Positions 44,700 to 53,912 of a stretch of DNA of 64,000 nucleotides are shown in pieces. The stretch comes from Lewinellaceae bacterium. GTDB lineage: Bacteria > Bacteroidota > Bacteroidia > Chitinophagales > Saprospiraceae. Positions within the stretch are counted from its first letter, which is position 1. The number at the start of each line of letters is the position of its first letter. A program made the translations under genes and the position numbers. The notes beneath the pieces are model-generated. The model was not told the origin of the DNA. It worked only from the letters and a program-made list of their open reading frames with translations, and did no database searches. The stretch covers positions 62,001-126,000 of the forward strand of contig JACJYD010000003.1 of the NCBI GenBank assembly GCA_020636275.1. Direction: 5' to 3'.

Positions 44700-46670
44700 T
44701 TAAACGTCTACGTTTGCGTACTTGGCGTTTTTCTCGATAAAGGCCCTGCGGGGCGGCACTTCATCGCCCATCAGCATGGAGAACACGCGATCGGCTTCCA
44801 GGGCATCTTCGATCGTGACCTGCTCCAGGATGCGGGTGGAGGGGTCCATCGTCGTTTCCCAGAGTTGTTCGGCGTTCATTTCACCAAGACCTTTGTAGCG
44901 TTGGATCTTGACCGAGTCGTCGTTTTTCCCGCCTGAATATTGGGCGACGGCCTCAGCCCGTTCCTCCTCGTTCCAGCAATAGCGGAATTGCTTTCCTTTT
45001 TTGACCATGTAGAGCGGAGGCTGGGCGATATAGATGTATCCCTGCTCGATGAGGGCGCGCATGTAGCGGAAGAAGAAAGTCAGGATCAGGGTGGTGATGT
45101 GGCTGCCGTCGACGTCGGCGTCGCACATGATAACGATCTTGTGGTAGCGGAGCTTCTCCACATTGAGGATCCGCTCTCCTTCATCGTTTTCAGATATGCT
45201 CACCCCGAGGGCGGTAAAGATATTCTTGATCTCCTCGTTTTCGTAGATCTTGTGTTCCAGGGCTTTTTCCACGTTGAGGATCTTACCGCGCAACGGCAGA
45301 ATGGCCTGGAAGTGGCGGTCGCGCCCTTGTTTGGCAGTGCCGCCGGCAGAGTCCCCTTCGACGAGGAAGAGTTCGCTTTCGGCCGGATCTTTGGCGGCGC
45401 AGTCAGACAGTTTGCCGGGCAGGCCGCTCCCGGTCAGCACGTTTTTGCGCTGTACCAATTCGCGGGCTTTTCGGGCGGCGTGGCGGGCCGTGGCGGCAAG
45501 AATGATCTTGTCGACGATCTTGCGCGATTCGTTGGGGTGTTCTTCGAGCCAGTGCTTGAGCTCATCCCCCACGATGCGGGATACGATCCCGGTGACTTCC
45601 GAGTTGCCCAGTTCGCCCTTGGTCTGGCCCTTGAACTGGGGCTCGGGTACCTTGACCGAAATGATGGCGGTCAGGCCTTCGCGAAAATCCTCCCCGGAGA
45701 TGCTGAATTTGAGCTTTTTGAACTGCCCGTTATCGTCGCCATACTGTTTGAACAGGCGAGCGATAGCCCGGCGGAATCCACTCACGTGGGTCCCTCCGTC
45801 CCGGGTATTGATGTTGTTGACGAAGGAGAAGATGTTTTCGGTGTACGTGGTATTGTATTGCATGGCCACTTCCACTTCCACGTTCTCTTCCTTTCCGATG
45901 ATATGGATCGGGCTCTCGATCAGCTTGCTGCGGCTTTCGTCGAGGTACTGGACGAATTCGGCCAAGCCGCCTTCGGAATAGAAGATTTCGGTCAGGTAGC
46001 CACCGGTTTTTTCGTCCTTTACCCGTTCGTCGACCAGGGTAAGGGTGAGACCACTGTTGAGAAAGGACAGTTCGCGCAGGCGGTTGGCCATCACATCGAA
46101 CTTGAAGTCGAGGGTCTCGAAAATGATCGGGTCGGGGAAGAAGGTGACGAGCGTGCCGGTTTCATCGGCTTCGCCGATCGTCCGTACGTCGTAGAGAGGT
46201 TTGCCCCGTTCGTATTCCTGTTCATAGACTTTCCCGTCTCGCTTCACTTCGGCGCGCAGGTGCACCGACAGGGCGTTGACGCAGGAGACGCCCACGCCGT
46301 GGAGACCCCCTGAAACCTTATAGGTGTCTTTGTCAAACTTTCCGCCGGCGTGCAATACGGTCATGACGATCTCCAGCGCCGATTTTTTCAGCTTGGACTG
46401 GATTTCGGTCGGAATACCCCGGCCGTTGTCCTGAACGCTCAGGGAATTGTTCGCATGGACGGTTACTTCGATATGGGTGCAATATCCGGCGAGATGCTCG
46501 TCGATGGAGTTGTCAACAACCTCCCAAACCAGGTGGTGGAGGCCCTTGCCATCTGTACTGCCGATATACATTCCAGGCCGCTTCCGGACGGCCTCCAGGC
46601 CTTCCAGCGCGGTGATATTTTCCGCTGTGTAATTGCTGCGGTTTGTCACTTCTTTTTCCGGTAAACTCAT
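44700..46670 (-). CDS. gyrB: DNA gyrase subunit B
   Basis: 656 residues. ATPase subunit of the type II topoisomerase that introduces negative supercoils. GHKL domain with VDNSIDEHLAGYC and NGRGIPTE and the glycine-rich lid GGLHGVGVSCVNALS; transducer domain; TOPRIM domain with LVEGDSAGGTAKQGRD and IVIMCDADVDGSHITTL; C-terminal RYKGLGEMNAEQLWETTMDP. The length without the proteobacterial insertion is normal for this phylum. A ParE-type paralogue is a remote alternative. It stands alone and is divergent from the P450 gene. Confidence 0.95.
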   Translation of the reverse strand: MSLPEKEVTNRSNYTAENITALEGLEAVRKRPGMYIGSTDGKGLHHLVWEVVDNSIDEHLAGYCTHIEVTVHANNSLSVQDNGRGIPTEIQSKLKKSALEIVMTVLHAGGKFDKDTYKVSGGLHGVGVSCVNALSVHLRAEVKRDGKVYEQEYERGKPLYDVRTIGEADETGTLVTFFPDPIIFETLDFKFDVMANRLRELSFLNSGLTLTLVDERVKDEKTGGYLTEIFYSEGGLAEFVQYLDESRSKLIESPIHIIGKEENVEVEVAMQYNTTYTENIFSFVNNINTRDGGTHVSGFRRAIARLFKQYGDDNGQFKKLKFSISGEDFREGLTAIISVKVPEPQFKGQTKGELGNSEVTGIVSRIVGDELKHWLEEHPNESRKIVDKIILAATARHAARKARELVQRKNVLTGSGLPGKLSDCAAKDPAESELFLVEGDSAGGTAKQGRDRHFQAILPLRGKILNVEKALEHKIYENEEIKNIFTALGVSISENDEGERILNVEKLRYHKIVIMCDADVDGSHITTLILTFFFRYMRALIEQGYIYIAQPPLYMVKKGKQFRYCWNEEERAEAVAQYSGGKNDDSVKIQRYKGLGEMNAEQLWETTMDPSTRILEQVTIEDALEADRVFSMLMGDEVPPRRAFIEKNAKYANVDV

Positions 46671-46837
46671 GGTGCAAAATTACGATTTTTGTGCCGTTTT
46701 TTCGGGCTTTTTTCAAAAATGTAGGCAGGGATTTTTCCAGCCCGAAGCACCTTCTATTAACACCCCAGCAAGGCAAGTGTTGTGGGGGGTGGATAAATAG
46801 ATTGTTGCGAAATTTTTCCCATTTTTGGATAAAAAAT

Positions 46838-48220
46838 ATGCCTCTACCCAAAGTGCCGTTTCGGCGAGGAAGCCGCTTCCAGGTCATTCCGCGGGCTTTT
46901 ATCCGCGATCCCCTGGATTTTGTGGTCCGGGAGACGCTCCGCTCGGGCGACCTGTTCCGGATCCGGCTGTTTCATCGGACCATTCATATCAGCACCAACC
47001 TGGATGTGATCCGGCATGTCCTGCAGGCCAATCACCGGAATTATAAAAAGGGGCCGCTGTTCCGGCACCTGAGCCTCTTCCTGGGCCAGGGCCTGCTGAC
47101 CAGTGAGGGAGATCTTTGGCGCCGGCAACGGCAATTGGTTCAGCCAGCCTTCTATAAGAGCCAGTTGCCCGGCCTTTTCGGGACCATGACCGAAACGGCT
47201 TTGCGCTTTTGCGATGGCCTCCAGGCGCGGGCGGCATCGGGCGTGCCGCTCGACATCACCCGCGAAATGATGCAGGTGACGGCTGACATTGTGCTCCACG
47301 CCTTGTTTAGCACCACCATGGAAAAAGACCGGGAGGAGATCTACCAATACGTCATGGAGGCCCAGGATTATTCCATGTACATGACCACCCATCCGTGGAT
47401 GGCGCCGGTGATGCACCTCAACGGACGCCGGCGCCGCATCGAAGAACGCCGGGCCTATTTTGACGAATGGATCTACCGGATCATTGAGGAACGCCGCCGG
47501 AGCGCCGATCGCCCCGACGATCTGCTGACCATGCTGGTGGAAGCCCAGGATGCCGAAAGCGGGCAAGGGATGAGCAACCAGCAATTGCGCGACGAAGCTA
47601 TCACCCTGTTTGCCGCCGGCCACGAAACCTCGGCCAATGCCCTTTCCTGGACTTTGTTGCTGCTCGCCCGGCATCCGGAGGTGCGGAAAAAACTGGTAGC
47701 CGAACTCTCTTCCGTCCTGGGCGGACGCCCCCCTTCCTGGGATGACCTGCCCCGTCTGGTCTATACCCGGCAGGTAATGGAGGAAAGCATGCGCCTCTTC
47801 CCGCCGGCCCACGCATTTGGACGCATCGCCATAGCTGATGATGAAATTCTGGGGTATCGCATTCCCGGGGGAAGTTCCGTGTTTTTCAGCGTGTACGCTT
47901 TACACCGCAACCCCGAATTCTGGCCGGATCCGGAGCGTTTCGACCCGGAGCGCTTTGCCCCGGACCGGGAAAAGGAGCGGCCCAAACTGGCCTACATGCC
48001 TTTCGGCGCGGGGCCACGCATGTGTATCGGGAATCATTTTGCCCAGGTGGAGATCCAATTGCTCCTGGCCCTGCTCCTACAGCGATTTGAGTTTGAACTG
48101 GTGCCCGGCCAGGAGATCGTGCCGCAGCCCCTGGTTACGTTGAAGCCAAGAGATGGCATCTTAATGAAAATAAACAGGAGTCATGCGGATCATAATTCCT
48201 CGTTGAAGAACACCTTGTAA
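46838..48220 (+). CDS. Cytochrome P450
   Basis: 460 residues from MPLPKVPFRRGSRF; the longer frame upstream is discarded because it would run back over the gyrB start. Soluble bacterial P450: I-helix oxygen-binding motif LFAAGHETSANALSW, K-helix EESMR, PERF-like region FDPERFAP and the heme-thiolate loop FGAGPRMCIGNHFA. The substrate is unknown; no ferredoxin or reductase gene is adjacent. The sequence looks most like CYP102/CYP4-style fatty-acid or terpene oxidases, but this is a weak impression. Its 3' end overlaps the convergent nucleoid-protein gene by 31 bases. Confidence 0.95.
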   Translation: MPLPKVPFRRGSRFQVIPRAFIRDPLDFVVRETLRSGDLFRIRLFHRTIHISTNLDVIRHVLQANHRNYKKGPLFRHLSLFLGQGLLTSEGDLWRRQRQLVQPAFYKSQLPGLFGTMTETALRFCDGLQARAASGVPLDITREMMQVTADIVLHALFSTTMEKDREEIYQYVMEAQDYSMYMTTHPWMAPVMHLNGRRRRIEERRAYFDEWIYRIIEERRRSADRPDDLLTMLVEAQDAESGQGMSNQQLRDEAITLFAAGHETSANALSWTLLLLARHPEVRKKLVAELSSVLGGRPPSWDDLPRLVYTRQVMEESMRLFPPAHAFGRIAIADDEILGYRIPGGSSVFFSVYALHRNPEFWPDPERFDPERFAPDREKERPKLAYMPFGAGPRMCIGNHFAQVEIQLLLALLLQRFEFELVPGQEIVPQPLVTLKPRDGILMKINRSHADHNSSLKNTL

Positions 48221-49227
48221 TAATGCATTCCTTTTTCCTCGTCATACCCCCGCTCGAGAAAGCGCTCGCTGATGTCGGGGTGCTGAAAGGAGAGCTGTAT
48301 CTGGATGTGGGTGTCGAGACTGATCCGGTTTTTGAACAAACGGCGCGACTGCTTCAAAGCCTGCGGCGAAATGGGGAAATCACTTACCTGGTCCAGCCCA
48401 TAATCGGTGCGCAGGTTGCTGAAGGCGTGCTGGGCCCCTTCGTCGGGTAAGAGGCGCTGGGTAAACTCGTCGAGTTGAAAGGCGTCGCTCTGCTGGAAAT
48501 AATCGGCTGCTTTGGCCATGAAGTTCAATTGTTCCCGTTTGTCGCTCTGCGGCGCAACGTATTTGCGGGAAAAATCGTCGCACAACTCGAGGTATTTCAT
48601 GGTGTGGAAATGCTTGTCTTCCACGAAGTCGACATTGAGGAAGTGATAGGGCCAGTACTGGGCATCGTAGTTGTTGTTGTCGATCGTGAAGAGGCGGTAG
48701 CCGTCTTCCTCGGCGGTATCGGCGATGAGGCAGCCTTTGTCGAGCTGGTCGATATCGATGCCTTCGATGCGCGAAAGCTGAAGACTGCTCAGATATTCGG
48801 TGATCTTGAGGAAGTCGCTTTTGCGTTCCGATTTGAAGATGCCGATCGCGTCGACGAGCTCGTCTTCGAGGAGCAGGTCGGTAAAATAGGCGACGTACAC
48901 CTCCCCGGTCTTGATATTGGGATGGTTGGACTGGTTGAACAGGTGTTCGACGATGTGCCGCGACTGTTCGAGCAGTACCTGAGGGTCTTCGAAGATCCGT
49001 TGGACGTAGGAGTAAACTTCATTCATCTGAAGGTCGGTGTTGTGGCGAAACCGGTACAGCGCCGAAGCCTTTTTGAACGGGCGTAGAAAATAGCGGTTCA
49101 GCGCCTCAGCTACGTCTTCGTGGGGATCGAGCAATGTATTGGAGAAAAAATTGCCTTCTTCCCGGTAGCGGTTACCGACGCGGTGCAGCGCCACATGCTG
49201 GAGTTGGATGTTGTCGAAGTTAAACAT
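48190..49227 (-). CDS. Nucleoid-associated protein (NdpA/YejK family)
   Basis: 345 residues from MFNFDNIQLQHVALHRVGNR, the typical start of this 37-kDa family; upstream in-frame codons lie in the hairpin region and are not used. Further signatures: LYRFRHNTDLQMNEVYSYVQ, VYVAYFTDLLLEDELVDAIG and YWPYHFLNVDFVEDKHFHT. These proteins bind nucleoid DNA in E. coli; their role in Bacteroidota is undefined. It is convergent with the P450 gene and overlaps it by 31 bases. Confidence 0.88.
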   Translation of the reverse strand: MFNFDNIQLQHVALHRVGNRYREEGNFFSNTLLDPHEDVAEALNRYFLRPFKKASALYRFRHNTDLQMNEVYSYVQRIFEDPQVLLEQSRHIVEHLFNQSNHPNIKTGEVYVAYFTDLLLEDELVDAIGIFKSERKSDFLKITEYLSSLQLSRIEGIDIDQLDKGCLIADTAEEDGYRLFTIDNNNYDAQYWPYHFLNVDFVEDKHFHTMKYLELCDDFSRKYVAPQSDKREQLNFMAKAADYFQQSDAFQLDEFTQRLLPDEGAQHAFSNLRTDYGLDQVSDFPISPQALKQSRRLFKNRISLDTHIQIQLSFQHPDISERFLERGYDEEKGMHYYKVFFNEEL

Positions 49228-49268
49228 GTTGCATAAATTAATCTTTTGAAAGACGCCGCCGGCGCATT

Positions 49269-49331
49269 TCAAAGGAATTAATAAAGAGGATTTTCGCCTT
49301 TGGCGAAAATCCTCTTTATTAATTCCTTTGA
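49269..49331. repeat. Perfect 30-bp inverted repeat hairpin
   Basis: Arms 49269-49298 and 49302-49331 are perfectly complementary with a three-base loop (TTT). It sits upstream of the nucleoid-protein gene start, within 45 bases of the ATG, so it is a regulatory structure or a mobile-repeat remnant rather than that gene's own terminator. Confidence 0.85.
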
Positions 49332-49370
49332 TCACAAAGTACTAAGATATAAGTTCTCTGACATAGTTAA

Positions 49371-49409
49371 TTTATAAACACTGCGGCCGCCGGCCGCAGT
49401 GTTTATAAA
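49371..49409. repeat. 19-bp GC-rich palindrome
   Basis: TTTATAAACACTGCGGCCG (49371-49389) and its reverse complement (49391-49409) are separated by one base. It lies 40 bases after the 30-bp hairpin and 50 bases before the acyltransferase start. It may be a regulatory dyad or a terminator for readthrough. Confidence 0.8.
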
Positions 49410-49459
49410 CTAATTTTGTCGCACTACTTACTTAACTCAAGTTGAGATAACTTTACTTT

Positions 49460-50326
49460 ATGATGGGATATCTCTTTTTCCGCCTGGGCGTTTTTTTCTT
49501 TGCCTACCTGCCCTTCCCTGTGCTGTATGGGCTTTCGGATGCAACGGCTTTTCTGCTGCACCGGGTGATCCGTTACCGAAGGGCGATCGTGACGGGCAAT
49601 TTGCGCCGCTCTTTTCCGGAAAAAAGCGAGGCGGAACTGGCGGATATCCGGAGGTGGTTTTACCGGCATTTGGCGGATATTTTCCTGGAGGGGCTGAAGG
49701 GATTGTACCTTTCGAAAGAAGAGGTGCTGAAACGCTACCGCTTTGTCAATCCGGAGGAAGTGAACCGTTTTTTCCGGGAAGGGAAACACGTGTTTGCCAT
49801 GCCGGCTCATTACGGCAATTGGGAATGGGGGGTGTTGTCCTTCGCCCTGCAGGTCGAACATCAGATCATCGGAGTCTACAAGCCGATCCACAACCCGCTG
49901 ATCGAGCGGTTTATGGCGGAGCGCCGCACGCGTTTTGGGCTCCAACTGACTCCTTTCTACGAGACCAGGAAGGCGATGGAAAATCCACCCGGTACGCCGG
50001 CCCTCTATATCATGATGTCGGACCAAAGCCCGACCAATAGGAAGAAGGTCCAATGGGTGCAGTTTCTCAACCAGGAAACGGCCTGTCTGCACGGGGCCGA
50101 TTTTTACGCCCGCAAGCTGGACTGTCCGGTGCTGTACATGGATATTCAGCGGGTGCGGCGCGGCTTTTACGAGGTCGAGTTCAGCCTGTTGTATGAGCAC
50201 CCCGTTCAGACGCCGGAGATGGCGGTGACCCGGGCCTATATGGCCAAACTGGAATCCGTGATCCGCAAGAAACCGGAGGACTGGCTGTGGTCGCACCGGC
50301 GCTGGAAACCCCGCATGATGAAATGA
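49460..50326 (+). CDS. Lysophospholipid acyltransferase (LpxL/HtrB family)
   Basis: 288 residues. N-terminal membrane anchor (GYLFFRLGVFFFAYLPF), the acyltransferase motif HYGNWEWGVLSFAL at about 116 with the catalytic His and Glu, the substrate motif YKPIHNPLIERFM, and SDQSPTNRKK as the third block. LpxL/M enzymes add secondary acyl chains to lipid A at the inner membrane. The C-terminal EDWLWSHRRWKPR is characteristic. It is the only lipid A gene in the window. Confidence 0.92.
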   Translation: MMGYLFFRLGVFFFAYLPFPVLYGLSDATAFLLHRVIRYRRAIVTGNLRRSFPEKSEAELADIRRWFYRHLADIFLEGLKGLYLSKEEVLKRYRFVNPEEVNRFFREGKHVFAMPAHYGNWEWGVLSFALQVEHQIIGVYKPIHNPLIERFMAERRTRFGLQLTPFYETRKAMENPPGTPALYIMMSDQSPTNRKKVQWVQFLNQETACLHGADFYARKLDCPVLYMDIQRVRRGFYEVEFSLLYEHPVQTPEMAVTRAYMAKLESVIRKKPEDWLWSHRRWKPRMMK

Positions 50327-50329
50327 GAA

Positions 50330-50346
50330 GGGGGCGAAAAGCCCCC
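50330..50346. terminator. Short GC hairpin between convergent genes
   Basis: A 6-bp GGGGGC/GCCCCC stem with a GAAAA loop lies between the acyltransferase and the PhoD-like gene. A T-run follows only after about a dozen bases on the plus strand, so it is a weak terminator. Confidence 0.5.
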
Positions 50347-50353
50347 CCGAACG

Positions 50354-51676
50354 TTATTTTTGTTGTTCGATCGTCTGCATCCACAATTCCTCTCCGTCCG
50401 AATTGAACACCCGCAGTGTTAGCGTTCGTTGGTTGCGTGGGCCGGTCACTTCGATGGTGCCGAAGTTGCGCTCCTGAACGACCGTTCCATCTACGACCAG
50501 GCCGTTGCGGGTGAGCTCGCGGGTATCGGGACCCGCGGTAAAAGGCGAAACGGTGAAATCGTATAGCACATTTCCATTGTTCAGGACGAGTTTGCTGAGC
50601 TCGGAGTGGTGTACGTCGCCGGTCAGGAAGACCACGTTTTTCAGGTTCTCTTCTTCGATCAGCTTGAGCAGGCGGGTGCGTTCTTCCGGGAAATAGTTGA
50701 TGTAGGTTTCGGCATAGGCCGCGGTGCTGAGCACCTGCCCGCCGGTCACCACGAATTTAAACGATGCGTAGCTCGATGCAAGGGCGTCGATCAGCCATTG
50801 GATCTGTTCTTCACCCAATTGGGTCGCTTCGCCCGTCTTGCGCCGGTCGGGGCTTCGGAAATAGCGGTCGTCCAGCAGAAAAAATTCCACATCCGCCCAT
50901 TGGAACTGCGTGGTAACCCCTCCCATTCCGGGCAGGCCGTAAGTGGGATTTCCCCAAAAGAGCTTGAAAGCTTCCAGGGTCTTTTCTTTATGGATAAAAC
51001 TGCGGTCGGAATTGTCGGGGCCGTAATCGTGGTCGTCCCAGGTTGCATAGTGATGGGTGGAGGCGAGCAAGGGCTGCAGCTCCGGCAAGGAGCGCGTATG
51101 GGTATTTCTTTTCAAAATGCCGCTCCAGCTGTTCCAGTCCACCTCCCGGAGGTAGGTGTTGTCGCCCATCCAGAGCATCATATCGGGTTTCTGCTGGTAG
51201 ATCGAGCTGAAGATCTGGTAGTTGGCCCCGTAAGGCGTTCCCGGGCGGTCGTAGACGGTTTCATTGACGTAGTTACAGCTTCCGAGGGCCAGCTTGAAAT
51301 CGGGCGGATCGGTGCGCCATTGCCAGAGGGACTGGCTTTGGAAGGTCGTGGGGTAACTCAACTCGACCGGTTTTCCATTGATCAGCAGTTTGTACTCGTA
51401 TTTCAGGCCCGGCTCCACCTTGTCGGCAACCAGGTGCGCGGTGAATGCCTCTTCCATGACGGTCTGATACACATCGGTGTGCTCAATGCGCTCGGGCGAG
51501 ATCTCGGGCCAATAAGTGAACTGAACGCTGGCCGGGCCGGTGGTTTGCACCCAAAGCATGACCTCTCGCATTTGGGAATAGCCCAGCATGGGGCCGGATT
51601 GCAATAAGGCGCGCTGAGCAGGAAGGGTGAATGCTGCAACCAACAATGAGACCAATAAAAGAACCTTGGATTTCAT
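50354..51676 (-). CDS. PhoD-like alkaline phosphatase family protein
   Basis: 440 residues with a signal peptide (KVLLLVSLLVAAFTLPAQ). N-terminal beta-sandwich (VMLWVQTTGPASVQFTYW), then the metallophosphatase core: ALGSCNYVNE with the metal-binding Cys region of PhoD, MLWMGDNTYLREVDW, YATWDDHDYGPDNSD and VFLTGDVHHSELSKL. It hydrolyses phosphodiesters or monoesters in the periplasm, using calcium and iron in characterised members. There are no phosphate-regulon neighbours. Confidence 0.92.
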   Translation of the reverse strand: MKSKVLLLVSLLVAAFTLPAQRALLQSGPMLGYSQMREVMLWVQTTGPASVQFTYWPEISPERIEHTDVYQTVMEEAFTAHLVADKVEPGLKYEYKLLINGKPVELSYPTTFQSQSLWQWRTDPPDFKLALGSCNYVNETVYDRPGTPYGANYQIFSSIYQQKPDMMLWMGDNTYLREVDWNSWSGILKRNTHTRSLPELQPLLASTHHYATWDDHDYGPDNSDRSFIHKEKTLEAFKLFWGNPTYGLPGMGGVTTQFQWADVEFFLLDDRYFRSPDRRKTGEATQLGEEQIQWLIDALASSYASFKFVVTGGQVLSTAAYAETYINYFPEERTRLLKLIEEENLKNVVFLTGDVHHSELSKLVLNNGNVLYDFTVSPFTAGPDTRELTRNGLVVDGTVVQERNFGTIEVTGPRNQRTLTLRVFNSDGEELWMQTIEQQK

Positions 51677-51689
51677 GGATGATTTTTTT

Positions 51690-52781
51690 TCAATGTTGAA
51701 GAATCATTTTACGGTGGGTGGACACCGTGCCCCGCTCGGTGGTCACCAGGATTTTCCACCAGTACAATCCGGAGGCCAACGTGGGGTTTTGCCATTCCAG
51801 GACGTAGGTTCCCGGTATTTTTTCTCCTTCCTGGAGATGCCCCACGAGGCGCCCCAATGCGTCGTACAATTCGAAGTTCACACTGGCTTTTTCCCGCAAT
51901 GAATACTCGAGGCGAACCTGGCTGCTGCTGGGATTGGGGTGAATATTAAAGGAGTCGAAAGGTAGATTGAGTTCCGGATCATAACCGGAAGGCGGATTGC
52001 AGGACAACCCCAACCCCTGGCAATAGCTGCGTTCGGGAAGGGTGCAGTCCAGTACGAAGGGATTGGGCTTGCCCTCCTGATACCCGGCGATGAGGAAGGT
52101 CCGGGCCCATTCGAGCGAGTCGACCGGATCGTCATAGTGCCAGTGGCAAAGGGTTTCGCGCTGGCTTTCAAAAAATGTGTTATTGGCCAGGTCGGCCTGT
52201 TGTTTGTACATGGTGTAAAAATAGAACATGGCCCGGGCGATATTCCCTTTTTTATCCTCCCGGGGTTCGAACATGCCGTTGTTGATCACCTCGCTATAGA
52301 GATCGATATTTGTTCCGGGGATGGTGGTTTGGGTTTGATCGAGGTAAAACCAGTAATCGGCATCGGGATCGTTGACCTCTCCAAAGGGCAGATTGCCCCG
52401 GTAATTGTTGACGTCGGCCCTGGAAGGAAAGAGATGGTGCATGTCGTCTACGGCTAATCCCACATCCGCCCCCATGGCTTTGGGGTAGGTGTGCTCCAGG
52501 TTGATGTTTGCGGCAAAGGCCGCTTGAGAGGGGTCCTGGTTGGGAGGCAGATAAACGGCGTAGCCCGTGTAGATGCAGCGGAGGCTGTCGCCCGGTTCCA
52601 GGTAGATCCTTTTGTAAAGGGTGTCATTGGTGTAATTATTGACCAATGCATAGGGTTTATAGGTATCGACCAGGGCATCGAGCAATTCCTGATCGCTGAG
52701 ACCCGGGAAAACCGCCTGGTAAAACTGAGCGCTAAGCGAATGAGCTGAAATAAAAAAGACCAGTGCAAAGAACAGCCGCAT
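51690..52781 (-). CDS. Secreted endonuclease I with type IX sorting domain
   Basis: 363 residues from MRLFFALVFFISAHSLSAQ, a clean signal peptide; the longer upstream frame is discarded. Endonuclease I (EndA/NucA-type) core with NLEHTYPKAMGADVG, DDMHHLFPSRADVNNYRGN and PFGEV, which holds the HNH-like ββα-metal site. From about 280 to the end there is a type IX secretion (Por) sorting domain: FNIHPNPSSSQVRLEYSL, VNFELYDALGRLVGHL and GLYWWKILVTTERG. It is therefore exported across the outer membrane or attached to the surface, probably for scavenging extracellular DNA. It is divergent from moaA. Confidence 0.92.
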   Translation of the reverse strand: MRLFFALVFFISAHSLSAQFYQAVFPGLSDQELLDALVDTYKPYALVNNYTNDTLYKRIYLEPGDSLRCIYTGYAVYLPPNQDPSQAAFAANINLEHTYPKAMGADVGLAVDDMHHLFPSRADVNNYRGNLPFGEVNDPDADYWFYLDQTQTTIPGTNIDLYSEVINNGMFEPREDKKGNIARAMFYFYTMYKQQADLANNTFFESQRETLCHWHYDDPVDSLEWARTFLIAGYQEGKPNPFVLDCTLPERSYCQGLGLSCNPPSGYDPELNLPFDSFNIHPNPSSSQVRLEYSLREKASVNFELYDALGRLVGHLQEGEKIPGTYVLEWQNPTLASGLYWWKILVTTERGTVSTHRKMILQH

Positions 52782-52900
52782 ATCGGAGGTGTTTTTCTGG
52801 TGTAAAGGTACAATAAAACATGTTCTTGATCGAAGAGCTTCACTCTTCACCAAAAAACCATAGATTTGAATATGTTTGCTATGTTCAGGACAAAACAACT

Positions 52901-53899
52901 ATGAGCAAATCCCTTCTCTACGACAACCATGGCCGCGCGATCAACTACCTGCGTCTCGCTGTGACCGACCGCTGCAACCTCCGCTGCTTCTACTGCATGC
53001 CGGAAGAGGGAATTGAATACGTGGATAAAGACGACCTCATGAGCTACGAGGAGATGGAGCGGCTCATCCGCCTGCTGGTCGCGATGGGGGTCGATAAATT
53101 GCGTATCACCGGGGGCGAACCCTTTGTACGCAAAGATATGATGCCCTTCCTGGAGCAACTTAGCCAGATCGAAGGGCTAAAAAAGATCAACATTACGACC
53201 AATGGAACTACCACGGCCAATTTGGTGCCCGAACTGAAAAAGATCGGTATCCATTCGGTCAACCTCAGCCTGGATAGCCTGGATCGCGAGCGGTTCTTCC
53301 GGATTACGCGCCGCGATGTCTTCGATAAGGTCATGCAAACCCTGGATGCCCTGTTGGAAGAAAAGATCCCGGTCAAGATCAATGCCGTGGTCATGGAAGA
53401 AAAAAATATAGAGGATATCCTCCCGCTTGTCGAATTGGCCCGGCACAAACCAGTGGGGATCCGTTTCATCGAGGAAATGCCGTTCAATGGATCGGGCGCC
53501 CATCCCGTCCGGCTATCCTGGGATCACCTTCAGATCCTGAACCATCTTCGGGCGTATTATCCGGATCTGGAGAAGATCCCCGATCCACCCTTTTCGACCT
53601 CTCAAAATTACCGCGTCCCCGGTTTCGCGGGCACGATCGGTATTATCGCCGCCTATAGCCGCACCTTTTGCGGAACCTGCAACCGCATCCGCATTACCCC
53701 GCAGGGCCTGCTGAAAACCTGCCTTTACGACGGCGGCGTGTTTAATGTACGCGATCTCCTGCGCAACGGCGCTACGGACGCCCAGCTGCGCGACGCTTTC
53801 CTCTCCGCGCTCGGCAACCGGGCGAAGAACGGCTTCGAAGCCGAACAGCGCCGGATGGGCTTGCCGGTTTCCGAATCGATGTCAACCATAGGTGGATGA
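52901..53899 (+). CDS. moaA: GTP 3',8-cyclase MoaA
   Basis: 332 residues from MSKSLLYDNHGRAINYL; an upstream frame with non-family sequence is discarded. Radical SAM enzyme starting molybdenum cofactor synthesis. N-terminal cluster CNLRCFYC at about 25-32 (C25, C29, C32), LRITGGEPFVRKDM, NITTNGT, and the C-terminal cluster FCGTCNRIRITPQGLLKTC. The C-terminal double Gly (STIGG) is conserved. No other moa or mob gene is in the window. Confidence 0.96.
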   Translation: MSKSLLYDNHGRAINYLRLAVTDRCNLRCFYCMPEEGIEYVDKDDLMSYEEMERLIRLLVAMGVDKLRITGGEPFVRKDMMPFLEQLSQIEGLKKINITTNGTTTANLVPELKKIGIHSVNLSLDSLDRERFFRITRRDVFDKVMQTLDALLEEKIPVKINAVVMEEKNIEDILPLVELARHKPVGIRFIEEMPFNGSGAHPVRLSWDHLQILNHLRAYYPDLEKIPDPPFSTSQNYRVPGFAGTIGIIAAYSRTFCGTCNRIRITPQGLLKTCLYDGGVFNVRDLLRNGATDAQLRDAFLSALGNRAKNGFEAEQRRMGLPVSESMSTIGG

Positions 53900-53912
53900 G
53901 ACTGGACTCCTG

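Noticed and set aside
44940..46313. A 457-residue plus-strand frame across gyrB
   Set aside because: It is antisense to gyrB; its acidic Val/Phe-rich composition reflects codon complement bias.
46643..46837. A longer N-terminus for the P450
   Set aside because: It would overlap the start of divergent gyrB; MPLPKVPFRRG at 46838 fits better.
52901..53899. A molybdenum cofactor gene cluster
   Set aside because: Only moaA is present; its neighbours are a secreted nuclease and a Ycf48-like protein.
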